A DNA stretch of 12,752 nucleotides. Source: an uncultured Gemmatimonadota bacterium (GTDB lineage Bacteria; Gemmatimonadota; Gemmatimonadetes; Gemmatimonadales; Gemmatimonadaceae). Within the stretch, counting starts at the first letter, position 1. The number at the start of each line of letters is the position of its first letter. Location of the stretch: NCBI GenBank assembly GCA_946480295.1, contig CAMLIT010000126.1, positions 1 through 12,752 of the forward strand. Reading direction: 5' to 3'. Below the pieces are notes generated by a model. The model searched no databases, was not told the DNA's origin, and was given only the letters and a program-made list of their open reading frames with translations. Positions 1 through 7,078 of the stretch are shown here, piece by piece. A program made the translations under genes and the position numbers.

Positions 1-303
1 CGCCCACGCGCGCCTGCCGAGCGCGCCGCCGCCCGCCGCCGCGCGCGCCGCGCCCGCCGCCGCGGCGACGGCGCGGCGCCGGTCGATCCGCGCGAGCACC
101 GCCGGCCAGTCGGCGTCCGCGTCGAAGCGCGCGGCGTCGTCGGCCGTGCCGGAGAGCACCCACGCCTTGCGCAGGACCTCGTAGCTGCGCCGGTGCTCGG
201 GATCGGCCGCGGTCCACGCCTCGAGCCGCGCCCGCTCCTCGGCGGTGGCGACGCCGGAGAGTGCGCGGGCGATCAGGCAGTACTCCGGAGGGAAGTCGTT
301 CAT
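1..303 (-). CDS. FecR-like anti-sigma factor, N-terminal part (cut by window edge)
   Basis: The frame opens at ATG 303-301 and runs off the left edge without a stop, giving 101 residues. Residues 8-50 read like the N-terminal FecR domain (DUF4880 type): a Leu-Ser-Gly then Ala-Thr-Ala-Glu-Glu, a Trp at 30, Asp-Pro-Glu-His-Arg at 34-38, Tyr41 and Trp48. A second conserved block, Asp-Trp-Pro-Ala-Val-Leu at 65-70, follows. After residue 78 the chain is Ala/Gly-rich, where FecR proteins approach their single membrane helix. Known members hold an ECF sigma factor at the inner membrane and receive a signal from a TonB-dependent receptor. Here the gene is preceded by a GH66 gene, not by a sigma gene. 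No Shine-Dalgarno is visible before the ATG. The call rests on the N-terminus only. Confidence 0.8.
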   Translation of the reverse strand, partial: MNDFPPEYCLIARALSGVATAEERARLEAWTAADPEHRRSYEVLRKAWVLSGTADDAARFDADADWPAVLARIDRRRAVAAAAGAARAAAGGGALGRRAWA

Positions 304-344
304 GGGCGGTGGTGAGCGGTGCCTGGGATCCTCGTCTCGCCCTG

Positions 345-378
345 AAGACCCCCCAGCGGCGGGTACTCCCTAGTCACG
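345..378 (-). repeat. Upstream motif, copy A (before the fecR-like gene)
   Basis: In gene orientation this reads CG, one base, GACTAGGG, six variable bases, CGCCGC, one base, GGGGGGTCTT. It matches copy B at 2230-2263 at 28 of 34 positions, counted by hand. It ends 41 nt before the fecR-like ATG, and its upstream end overlaps the last codons and stop of the GH66 gene. Finding it ahead of both minus-strand genes suggests a regulatory role such as an ECF-sigma promoter or a conserved 5' leader; the role is inferred. Confidence 0.6.
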
Positions 379-2122
379 GTTCGGAATCCTCCACGACGAT
401 CATGTCCCAGTAGCGGAGCCCGGGGACGGTGAACGACACCCGGCTCCCGCGCTGCTGGAAGGCGACCTCGGTGGGCGCGCCGCCCGTCGCGTCGGGCGAC
501 GCGACCCAGATGCGGCGCACCGGGCGGTCGCTCGTGAGCACGAGGTGAAGGCGCGAGAACGGCCGTGGCGCGTGCTGCGTCCCGCGGTCGTCGCGCCAGG
601 CGAGCGTCGTCGCGCCCACGAAGTTGAGGAGGTGGATCACCTGCCGGCCGCCCACGCGCTTCCCGACGACGGCGACGCGGCCGAGTCGCGCGGGCCAGGG
701 CGCGAGGGGCACGCCCGCCGTCGTGAGCGACGGCGTGTCGAAGGTGCCGCCGTCGCGGAGCAGGTTCTCGTAGGCGACGAGAAAGTCGTAGTAGTGCGGG
801 AGCGCCGCCTGGAGATCCGCGCGCATCCGCAGATTGTGGTTCGGGAAGTACTCGCGCCCGAGCATGTGCTCGCCGAGCTCGATGTGGTCGCCGCCGAAGG
901 CGAAGATCACCGCGTCCGCGTAGAGCACCGCCGGCGTGTCGAAGTAGCCTGGCCGGCCGGCGAGGCCGTGGTTGACGTACGCGGCGAGCACGGAGGCCTT
1001 GGTGCCGTGCGCCAACGAGTCGTTCTCGCGCAGGATGTCGGCGAGGCTCGCGAAGCTGTCGTGCGGCCCCCAGACCTCGGTATAAAGGAAGTCGGTCGGC
1101 GCCTTTGCGATCCCGGGCTGCCCGTACTGGTTCACCGCGTTCATCACGTGGTACTTGCCCGGTTCGTTCGCCTTCATCGCCGCGATGAACGGCCCGAAGG
1201 TGGCCGCGAGGTCGACGCGCCTGCCGTCGTACGTGAACTCCGGCGGGCGCTCGCCCACCTGGTCCATGTGGTAGCCGTCGAAGGGCAGCACCGCGTAGAT
1301 CTTCCGGTTCTGCGCGGCGATGTAGCGCTGCCACCCAGCGTTCGACGGATCGAGGAATTCGATGTCGCTGAGGAAGGGCGGCTTCGAAAGCCGGAACGCG
1401 TCGCGCGCGGTGTGTACCGTGTCGGTGTACAGGTACCATCTCGGCGAGACCCCGTCCGCTTCGGCGCCGCTCCACGCGCCGTACACGAGGTTGTAGAACA
1501 TCGCGGCCATGTTCCGCGCGTGCGCGGCATCGATGTACCCGCGGATCGTCGCCAGGTGGTTGTACCGGCCGCCGATGTCCCGCCACACCGCCGCGGGGTG
1601 CGCCACCGTGCCGGCGAGCGGCGCGTGGTGCTCGTGCTGCCAGTCATAGAACTGGAGACCGTCGATGTGGTAGCGATCGAGGCGCGCGATCACCGACGCG
1701 ATCGAGTCGCTGCTCAGCGCCGGGTACCACGAGAGGAAGCCGTAGCGCGGGAAGCGCGTCCAGCGCGACGACACGTCGATCCCCGTCGTGGCGAGCACCC
1801 GATCGCTCCCGTTCGCGGAGTCGTAGACCTCGGCCAGGTAGCCGGTGAAGTCGCGCGCCGGCGGCATCCACGACCAGCTCGTGTCCGCGATCCGCGCATC
1901 GGCGACGACGCTGTCGAGATGGAGATAGCGCACGCGCGCCCTCGCGGGCGCGCGCCCGCCGAGCGAGAAGACCACCGGCTCGCCGGGCGCGTAGCGCGCC
2001 CGGTCGGTGGAGAGGGTGAGGTCGGGATGGGCATCCTCGGCCCGCGCCGTGCGGGTGACGGCGTACGTGCAGGCCGCACACGCGGCCGCCGCGATCGCGA
2101 GCAGCCGCCGTACGGCGCGCAT
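374..2122 (-). CDS. Secreted GH66 family glycoside hydrolase (dextranase-like)
   Basis: The product has 582 residues from ATG 2122-2120. This start places a signal peptide at residues 1-28, with basic MRAVRR, an Ala-rich core and an Ala-Arg-Ala cut site; an in-frame ATG at 2251 would put 43 charged residues in front. Residues 33-118 look like a beta-sandwich. Residues 125-470 match the GH66 barrel: PRYGFLSWY at 125, DGLQFYDWQ at 154, FDGYHMDQ at 281 and FLYTEVWG at 345. By family comparison Asp287 is the nucleophile and Glu349 the acid/base. AYENLLRDGG at 450 is another family signature. A beta domain closes the protein. GH66 enzymes cut alpha-1,6-glucan or make cyclo-isomaltooligosaccharides; the short length, with no inserted carbohydrate-binding module, favours dextranase, but the substrate is not proven. 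It shares an upstream motif with the fecR-like gene, so regulation by polysaccharide sensing is plausible. Confidence 0.9.
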   Translation of the reverse strand: MRAVRRLLAIAAAACAACTYAVTRTARAEDAHPDLTLSTDRARYAPGEPVVFSLGGRAPARARVRYLHLDSVVADARIADTSWSWMPPARDFTGYLAEVYDSANGSDRVLATTGIDVSSRWTRFPRYGFLSWYPALSSDSIASVIARLDRYHIDGLQFYDWQHEHHAPLAGTVAHPAAVWRDIGGRYNHLATIRGYIDAAHARNMAAMFYNLVYGAWSGAEADGVSPRWYLYTDTVHTARDAFRLSKPPFLSDIEFLDPSNAGWQRYIAAQNRKIYAVLPFDGYHMDQVGERPPEFTYDGRRVDLAATFGPFIAAMKANEPGKYHVMNAVNQYGQPGIAKAPTDFLYTEVWGPHDSFASLADILRENDSLAHGTKASVLAAYVNHGLAGRPGYFDTPAVLYADAVIFAFGGDHIELGEHMLGREYFPNHNLRMRADLQAALPHYYDFLVAYENLLRDGGTFDTPSLTTAGVPLAPWPARLGRVAVVGKRVGGRQVIHLLNFVGATTLAWRDDRGTQHAPRPFSRLHLVLTSDRPVRRIWVASPDATGGAPTEVAFQQRGSRVSFTVPGLRYWDMIVVEDSEP

Positions 2123-2229
2123 GCCAGGTGATGGGTCGCTCAGGTCGGGCTCCGGGGACGAGGTGGCAGACGGCTCGCGGCGCCGCGGCGGCCGGGACTC
2201 CTGCCGGCCATCGTGGCGTCGCTGCTCCC

Positions 2230-2263
2230 AAGACCCCCCCGCGGCGTGCATCCCCTAGTCGCG
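2230..2263 (-). repeat. Upstream motif, copy B (before the GH66 gene)
   Basis: In gene orientation this is the same arrangement as copy A: GACTAGGG, six variable bases, CGCCGC, one base, GGGGGGTCTT. The motif ends 107 nt before the chosen GH66 start at 2122. The six mismatches fall mainly in the spacer between the blocks, as expected for a bipartite binding site and not for a chance repeat. Confidence 0.6.
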
Positions 2264-2446
2264 CTCGGTCCGCCGCGAAACGCGCCGCGCACCCCGCCCG
2301 TACGGCGAGAATGCACCGCTGTCGGACCCCGGAAGGACGTTGGGGGACGCCGGAGCGCGCGTCCGGTCTGCTCATTGCGGGACTGGGCCCGGCGCGGCTC
2401 CGCCCGATGGCGGGCGTTCGTCGGTGCCCCGCGAGGACACTCCATC

Positions 2447-2454
2447 GAAGGAGA
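2447..2454 (+). promoter_or_regulatory. Shine-Dalgarno that fixes a GTG start
   Basis: GAAGGAGA lies 6 nt before GTG at 2461. It is the clearest ribosome binding site in the window and decides the start of the membrane-protein gene against earlier in-frame ATGs such as 2407. Confidence 0.75.
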
Positions 2455-2460
2455 CGACTG

Positions 2461-4275
2461 GTGTCGCTCTGGTCGAGGATCGGCCCGGACGTCCGCGGCG
2501 ATGCGCCGCCGGCATCCGCGGCGAACGGGAACGGGAAGGCCCTCGGGACGTCGAATGGCGTCGGCCCCTCGTACGACCGGCGCGGCGCGGACCGCCGCAT
2601 GGACCCGTCGGTCGCGCGCTTCGCCGAGCTGGCGCCCGCGGATCGTCCCCTTCCGCTCGGGACACGCCTGCTGTCCGCCCTCTCGTCCGGGCTGCGCGGC
2701 ATGGCGGGCCTCGTCCGCGCCCCCTTCCGCCCGACGGCGGGGGACGAATCGGGGGAGCGCGATGGCATCGACGACGGCGTCTACGCGGTCACGCGCAACA
2801 CGACCTACTGGTTCAACCGCGAGGTGTTCGAGGTCGAGCGCGAGGCGCAGGAGCAGGCGCGGGCATGGGCCGAGCGCGGCCTGCCGCATCCGTCCACGGC
2901 GGCGGAGCCGCTCCCGGTGGAACAGTCGCTGGCGGCGCGTTGCGGCGAGATCCTGCGCCAGTGGGTCGAGCGCGTGCGCACGCAGATGCAGGACGTCATC
3001 GAGCAGGCCGGGCAGCGCGTCGGCGAGCGGCTGGTCGCGCTGCGCTTCGGCCTGCGGCAGCTCGAGGCGGCGCGGCTGGAGCTGGGGACGAAGGAACGGG
3101 CGCTCGCCGAGCTGCGCGACGCGCTGCGCGACAAGGCCACGCCCTTCGGCTACCACCGCCTCTTCGGCCGGACGGCGGGCTTCCTGATCGTGACCGGCCT
3201 CGTGCTCGTCGAGTTCATCGCCAACTTCCCGATCTTCCGCCTCCTCCTGCCGATGAACGCGTCGCTCGCCACCGTGGCGCGCGCGCAGGCGGACCAGGCG
3301 GCGGACCACGGGATCTGGTCGGGGCCGTACTTCTTCGCGCACGACCTCTTCCTGCGCCCCGAAGCGGTGCTGATGTCGCTCACCGTGGTCATCATCCTCG
3401 TCCTGCTCGGCGACACGTTAGGCGGCTCGCTGCGGCCGCTCCTCGCGCTGAGCGGCCGGGACAACCCCGGCGCAGCGATCGGCATCCGCACGCATCGGCG
3501 CCAGCACGCCGTGCGCGCGGTGCTCAGCGTCGTCGGCGCGGCGCTCGCCGTGTCCTTCCTCTTCTACGCGCGCGCCGAGATCCCGCAGACCGCCGCCCAG
3601 CGCTACCAGGCGGACGCGGTGCGCGTGGACAGCCTGCGCGCCGCGCGCGCGGCGGCGGCGGCCACCGGGAGCACGGCCATCGGCGCGATCGACAACGACC
3701 TCACCGACGCCATGACCGACCTCCGGCTGCACGAGGACGACCTGGCGTACGCGCGGACGGTGAGCCGGTCCAACGTCCCCATCCTCTATCTCAACATCGC
3801 CCTCCTGCTCGCGGCGGCGGTCGTCGGCTACTCGACCAGCGAGGAGGACCTCGCGGATCGGCTGACCGAGGACCCGCGCTACGTCGAGCTGCGCCGCAGC
3901 GTCGAGCAGCTCCGGCGCGACGTGCTCGAGCACCGGCAGCGGGTGAGGGAAGCGGCGGCGGACGTGCAGGTCGGGATCGCGCGCGTGGAGCACCTCGCCG
4001 CGTCGCGCCCGCTCCAGGAATGGCGCGCGAAGGCCGAGCGGCTGGCCGGCGTCATCCCCCTCTTCCGCGCCGAGAATGCGCGGCTGCGCACCCTCGATCC
4101 GCGCGAGATCGCGGCGTTCCGACCCGAGCCGCGGCTCGAGCTGCCGACGGTGGACGAGTCGCCCTTCCGCGAGCCGGCGGGCTTCGCCGCGCACGTGGCG
4201 GAGTTCGCGGAGCTGAAGCGCGAGCTCGCGCGGTCGGGGATCTTCAACGACGACACGCAGGAGGAGGAGTCGTGA
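2461..4275 (+). CDS. Unrecognised membrane protein with four helices and coiled coils
   Basis: The product has 604 residues from GTG 2461, chosen by its Shine-Dalgarno. I do not recognise the family. The N-terminal 100 residues are polar and Gly/Pro-rich. Residues 118-225 are Glu/Arg/Gln/Ala-rich with heptad-like spacing, a probable coiled coil. Four hydrophobic segments lie at about 238-264, 301-322, 350-370 and 438-457. Between helices 3 and 4, residues 371-437 are helical and charged. Residues 473-512 form another likely coiled coil, and the C-terminus is acidic. The even number of helices suggests that both ends lie on the same side, presumably the cytoplasm. Its stop overlaps the start of the lipoprotein gene by 4 bases, so the products are made together and probably interact. 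Function unknown; a scaffold or signalling role in the envelope is only a guess. Confidence 0.75.
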   Translation: MSLWSRIGPDVRGDAPPASAANGNGKALGTSNGVGPSYDRRGADRRMDPSVARFAELAPADRPLPLGTRLLSALSSGLRGMAGLVRAPFRPTAGDESGERDGIDDGVYAVTRNTTYWFNREVFEVEREAQEQARAWAERGLPHPSTAAEPLPVEQSLAARCGEILRQWVERVRTQMQDVIEQAGQRVGERLVALRFGLRQLEAARLELGTKERALAELRDALRDKATPFGYHRLFGRTAGFLIVTGLVLVEFIANFPIFRLLLPMNASLATVARAQADQAADHGIWSGPYFFAHDLFLRPEAVLMSLTVVIILVLLGDTLGGSLRPLLALSGRDNPGAAIGIRTHRRQHAVRAVLSVVGAALAVSFLFYARAEIPQTAAQRYQADAVRVDSLRAARAAAAATGSTAIGAIDNDLTDAMTDLRLHEDDLAYARTVSRSNVPILYLNIALLLAAAVVGYSTSEEDLADRLTEDPRYVELRRSVEQLRRDVLEHRQRVREAAADVQVGIARVEHLAASRPLQEWRAKAERLAGVIPLFRAENARLRTLDPREIAAFRPEPRLELPTVDESPFREPAGFAAHVAEFAELKRELARSGIFNDDTQEEES

Positions 4276-5039
4276 CGAATCGTCTGGCAGGTGCGGTGGC
4301 GTGCTGCGTGGCCGCGGCCGCGGCGGTGGTCCTCGCCTCGGGGTGCTCCTCGAGCGACGCACAGGCGAATCCACCCGCGGTCCAGCCGTGGGGCGCGCAG
4401 CGCATCGTCGCGATCGACCTCTCGTCGAGCCGCGACTCGGTGCAGCTCGCGGAATCGCAGGGCGTCGCGTCGCGAATCGTCGACGCGCTGCAGAACGGGG
4501 ACGAGATCGTCTTCCAGCAGGTGTACGAGCGCGGCCTCGCCGGCGGCGCCCGGCAGTGGCACGACACCGTGCCCGCCGCCAGCGACCCGCTGCACCCGCA
4601 GCCCTCCGATCGCACGCATGTCGAGCGCGTCCGGCGCGAGGCGCACGCCGAGCTGCCCGTCTTCTTCGACGTGCGCCTTGCCGGCAGGATCCAGGGCACC
4701 GACCTCACCTCCACGCTCTATCGCGTCTCGGACCTGGCGCGCACCGCCGGCCATCGGCGCACGACGCTGTACCTGCTCTCCGACATGCTCCAGTGGACGC
4801 CGGAGCTCGAGCTGGAGCGCGCCCTCCCGCCGCGCGGCTGGGTCGCGGATCACCAGCGGCGCGGACTCCTCCCCGACCTGCGCAACGTGTGCGTGATCGC
4901 CATCGGTCCGGACGTCACGACCGACCATGGCGTCGCCGTGCGTCGCTTCTGGAAGGAGTACTTCACCGCGGCCGGCGCGGTGCTGCGCGACGAGAACTAC
5001 CTCAACTCCGCGGAATCGCTCACGGGACTCGGGTGTTGA
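4272..5039 (+). CDS. vWA-like lipoprotein with MIDAS motif
   Basis: The product has 255 residues from GTG 4272, which sits in the GTGA overlap with the preceding gene. Residues 1-25 form a lipoprotein signal with lipobox Ala-Ser-Gly-Cys25. From residue 44 the pattern fits a von Willebrand A fold: beta strand IVAIDLSSS with the MIDAS Asp49-x-Ser51-x-Ser53, a Thr at 143 or 146 in GTDLTST, and a strand TTLYLLSDM with Asp171, the usual final MIDAS aspartate. A further strand CVIAIG is at 207-212. vWA domains bind a divalent metal and mediate protein contacts. The product would be anchored outside the cytoplasm and is likely the partner of the membrane protein encoded upstream. The last residue is Cys255. 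The fold is inferred from motifs only. Confidence 0.75.
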   Translation: MTNRLAGAVACCVAAAAAVVLASGCSSSDAQANPPAVQPWGAQRIVAIDLSSSRDSVQLAESQGVASRIVDALQNGDEIVFQQVYERGLAGGARQWHDTVPAASDPLHPQPSDRTHVERVRREAHAELPVFFDVRLAGRIQGTDLTSTLYRVSDLARTAGHRRTTLYLLSDMLQWTPELELERALPPRGWVADHQRRGLLPDLRNVCVIAIGPDVTTDHGVAVRRFWKEYFTAAGAVLRDENYLNSAESLTGLGC

Positions 5040-5112
5040 GCGAACGGTAACCCGCGATGTCGTTTGCTGGTCCAGTCCGGTCGCGTCGCGCGGCCCGGAA
5101 TCGGACGGCTTC

Positions 5113-5168
5113 TTGCGGGGGTACCAATCCATTGGGCATACATATAGCCCGGTAGGGCTGCGCAGCCC
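5113..5168 (+). promoter_or_regulatory. Possible promoter/operator upstream of the ClC gene
   Basis: This part of the 152-nt gap (5040-5191) holds the most AT-rich patch of the gap. It contains an inverted repeat CCAAT-CC-ATTGG at 5124-5135, a TA-rich CATACATATAG at 5137-5147 that could serve as a -10 region (TTGCGG at 5113 is a weak -35 candidate), and a perfect 14-bp palindrome GGGCTGCGCAGCCC at 5155-5168. The layout suits a promoter with an operator, but the boxes match consensus poorly. The rest of the gap shows nothing else. Confidence 0.3.
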
Positions 5169-5191
5169 CCACCCGTTTCCGCGGGGAACCC

Positions 5192-7078
5192 ATGGCAGTG
5201 TCGAACGTCGACTACGAGCTCGGCGACTTCACGGCCGACACGAGACTTCTCGTCCTCGTGCCACTGGGAGGGGTTGTGGGCGTGATCGGCGCGTTCGTCG
5301 CCCTCGCGCTCGTCTGGTTGATCGGCTCGATCACCAACCTCGTCTACTACCACCGGCTCTCCTCCACCCTCCTCTCGCCGGGCGCCAACCACCTCGGCTG
5401 GTGGGGGATCCTCGTGCCCGTCGTCGGCGGCCTGCTCGTCGGGCTGATGGCGCGCTTCGGCAGCGAGAAGATCCGGGGACACGGCATCCCGGAGGCGCTC
5501 GAAGCGATCCTCGTCGGCGGAAGCCGGATGGACGCGAAGGTCGCGCTGCTCAAGCCGATCGCCTCCGCGATCGCCATCGGCACCGGCGGTCCCTTCGGCG
5601 CGGAGGGGCCGATCATCATGACCGGCGGCGCCTTCGGCTCGCTCTTCGCCCAGGCCTTTCACCTGACCGCCGCCGAGCGCAAGACGCTGCTCGTCGCCGG
5701 TGCCGCGGCGGGAATGTCCGCCATCTTCGCCACGCCCCTCGCCGGCGTCCTCATCGCGGTGGAGCTGCTCCTGTTCGAGTGGAAGCCGCGCAGCTTCGTA
5801 CCCGTGGCCACCGCGGCGATCGTCGCCGCCGTGCTGCGCGTGCCGCTGCTCGGCTCCGGTCCCATCTTCCCGCTCGCCGTGCACGCGGTGCCCGACGCGC
5901 GCGAGATGATCGAGTTTCTCGGCGTCGGCATCCTCGCCGGGCTCGCCGCCGCGGTGCTCACGGCGGCCGTCTACGGCGCCGAGGACGGGTTCCGCAAGCT
6001 GGGCCTGCACTTCATGTGGTGGCCGGCGATCGCCGGGGTCGTGATCGGCGTCGGCGGCCTGATCGAGCCGCGGGCGCTCGGCGTCGGCTACGACGTCATC
6101 CGCGACCTGCTCTCGGGACATCTCGGCGGGTTCCTCATCGGGCTCCTCCTCGTGAAGGCGGTGATCTGGGCGATCGCGCTCGGATCGGGCACCTCGGGGG
6201 GCGTGCTCGCGCCGCTGCTCATCATGGGCGGCGCGCTCGGGGCCGCGGAGGCCGGCTGGGTGCACGCCGCCGATCCCGGCCTCTGGGCGGCGATCAGCAT
6301 GGCCGCGGTCATGGGGGGCACGATGCGCGCGCCGCTGACCGCCGTCGTCTTCCTGCTCGAGGCGACGCACGACATCTCGCTCCTGCCGCCGCTGCTCGTG
6401 GCGTGCGTGGCGGCGCACACGGTCACGGTGCTGCTGATGCGGCGCTCGATCCTCACCGAGAAGGTGGCGCGGCGCGGTCATCACGTGATGTGCGAGTACT
6501 CGGTGAGCCCGTTCGCGCGCTTCCGCGTCGAGGAGGTCATGGAGCGCGACGTCCCGACGGTGCCGGCGGACCTCCAGGTGGACACGGTCCTGCGCCGCCT
6601 GCTCGACCACGACCCCGTGCTCGGGCGTCGTCAGGCATGGCCGATCGTGGATGGCCAGGGGCGTCTGGCGGGCATCGTCACCAGGGGCGATCTTGTGCGG
6701 GCGCTCGACCGGGAGGACGAGGGGGAGGTGTCGATCCTCGACGTGGGCGCGCACGATCTCGTCGTGACGTATCCGGACGAGCTGCTCGAGGACGCGCTGC
6801 ACAAGATGGCGCAGCACCGGGTCGGGCGACTCCCCGTCGTCTCGCGCGAGGATCCGACGGAGTTTCTCGGCCTCCTCGGGCGGCAGGCGATCGCCGAGGC
6901 GTACGAGGAGGCGCTGCAGGAGGAGTACGTACGCGAGCCGGGCAGCCTGTCGACCGCGTGGCAGCGGCTGGCGCGCCGACTCTCGCATCCCGCGGCCGTG
7001 TGGGTGCCCGCGGACCACGCCGACGTGGCCGCGCACCCGGCGACGACGACACGCCATACGACGGAGTCGGTGCGATGA
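5192..7078 (+). CDS. ClC-type chloride channel/transporter with C-terminal CBS pair
   Basis: The product has 628 residues. Residues 18-420 form the ClC membrane core. Family signatures are visible: GHGIPE at 96-101 (the Ser of the usual GSGIP is His here), GAEGP at 136-140 with the gating Glu138, FATPLAGVLIAVE at 179-191, and GSGTSGGVLAP at 331-341. Two CBS domains follow at about 445-506 and 513-572; such domains bind adenine nucleotides and tune ClC activity. Aligned to the E. coli transporter by eye, the inner proton glutamate position is Leu192. This leaves open whether it is a channel or an exchanger. The family moves chloride or related anions across the inner membrane. The gene follows a 152-nt gap with palindromes, and its stop overlaps the next start by ATGA. 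Confidence 0.93.
   Translation: MAVSNVDYELGDFTADTRLLVLVPLGGVVGVIGAFVALALVWLIGSITNLVYYHRLSSTLLSPGANHLGWWGILVPVVGGLLVGLMARFGSEKIRGHGIPEALEAILVGGSRMDAKVALLKPIASAIAIGTGGPFGAEGPIIMTGGAFGSLFAQAFHLTAAERKTLLVAGAAAGMSAIFATPLAGVLIAVELLLFEWKPRSFVPVATAAIVAAVLRVPLLGSGPIFPLAVHAVPDAREMIEFLGVGILAGLAAAVLTAAVYGAEDGFRKLGLHFMWWPAIAGVVIGVGGLIEPRALGVGYDVIRDLLSGHLGGFLIGLLLVKAVIWAIALGSGTSGGVLAPLLIMGGALGAAEAGWVHAADPGLWAAISMAAVMGGTMRAPLTAVVFLLEATHDISLLPPLLVACVAAHTVTVLLMRRSILTEKVARRGHHVMCEYSVSPFARFRVEEVMERDVPTVPADLQVDTVLRRLLDHDPVLGRRQAWPIVDGQGRLAGIVTRGDLVRALDREDEGEVSILDVGAHDLVVTYPDELLEDALHKMAQHRVGRLPVVSREDPTEFLGLLGRQAIAEAYEEALQEEYVREPGSLSTAWQRLARRLSHPAAVWVPADHADVAAHPATTTRHTTESVR

Larger units (their letters stand above)
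2123..2460. other. Divergent intergenic region
   Basis: These 338 bases separate the minus-strand GH66 gene from the plus-strand membrane-protein gene. They contain motif copy B at 2230-2263, a possible hairpin with arms GGACGC (2345-2350) and GCGTCC (2359-2364) around an 8-nt loop, and a strong ribosome binding site at the right end. I see no convincing -35/-10 pair for the plus-strand gene. Both reading directions stay open in some frames, but these extensions are Arg/Pro/Ala-rich and look non-coding. Confidence 0.6.

Noticed and set aside
17..80. GCC/CGC-rich stretch as a simple repeat
   Set aside because: It is in frame in the FecR-like gene and encodes its Ala/Gly-rich segment; no regular unit repeats.
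545..2131. Long plus-strand open frame across the GH66 gene
   Set aside because: It is Arg/Val/His/Glu-rich and low in complexity, while the minus strand gives clear GH66 motifs and a signal peptide.
2123..2251. Earlier GH66 start at ATG 2251
   Set aside because: It would add 43 charged, Pro-rich residues ahead of the signal peptide and would cover the shared upstream motif.
2128..2460. Earlier start for the membrane-protein gene
   Set aside because: The extension is Arg/Pro-rich shadow sequence, and a strong Shine-Dalgarno stands 6 nt before GTG 2461.
4997..7057. Long open frame on the minus strand opposite the ClC gene
   Set aside because: The translation is His/Arg/Asp/Ala-rich with no recognisable domain; it is the usual antisense shadow in GC-rich DNA, and the plus strand encodes an unmistakable ClC protein.
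5192..7078. Fluoride-exporting CLC-F subtype
   Set aside because: The protein keeps the classic GxEGP motif and has C-terminal CBS domains, which do not fit the CLC-F pattern as I know it.
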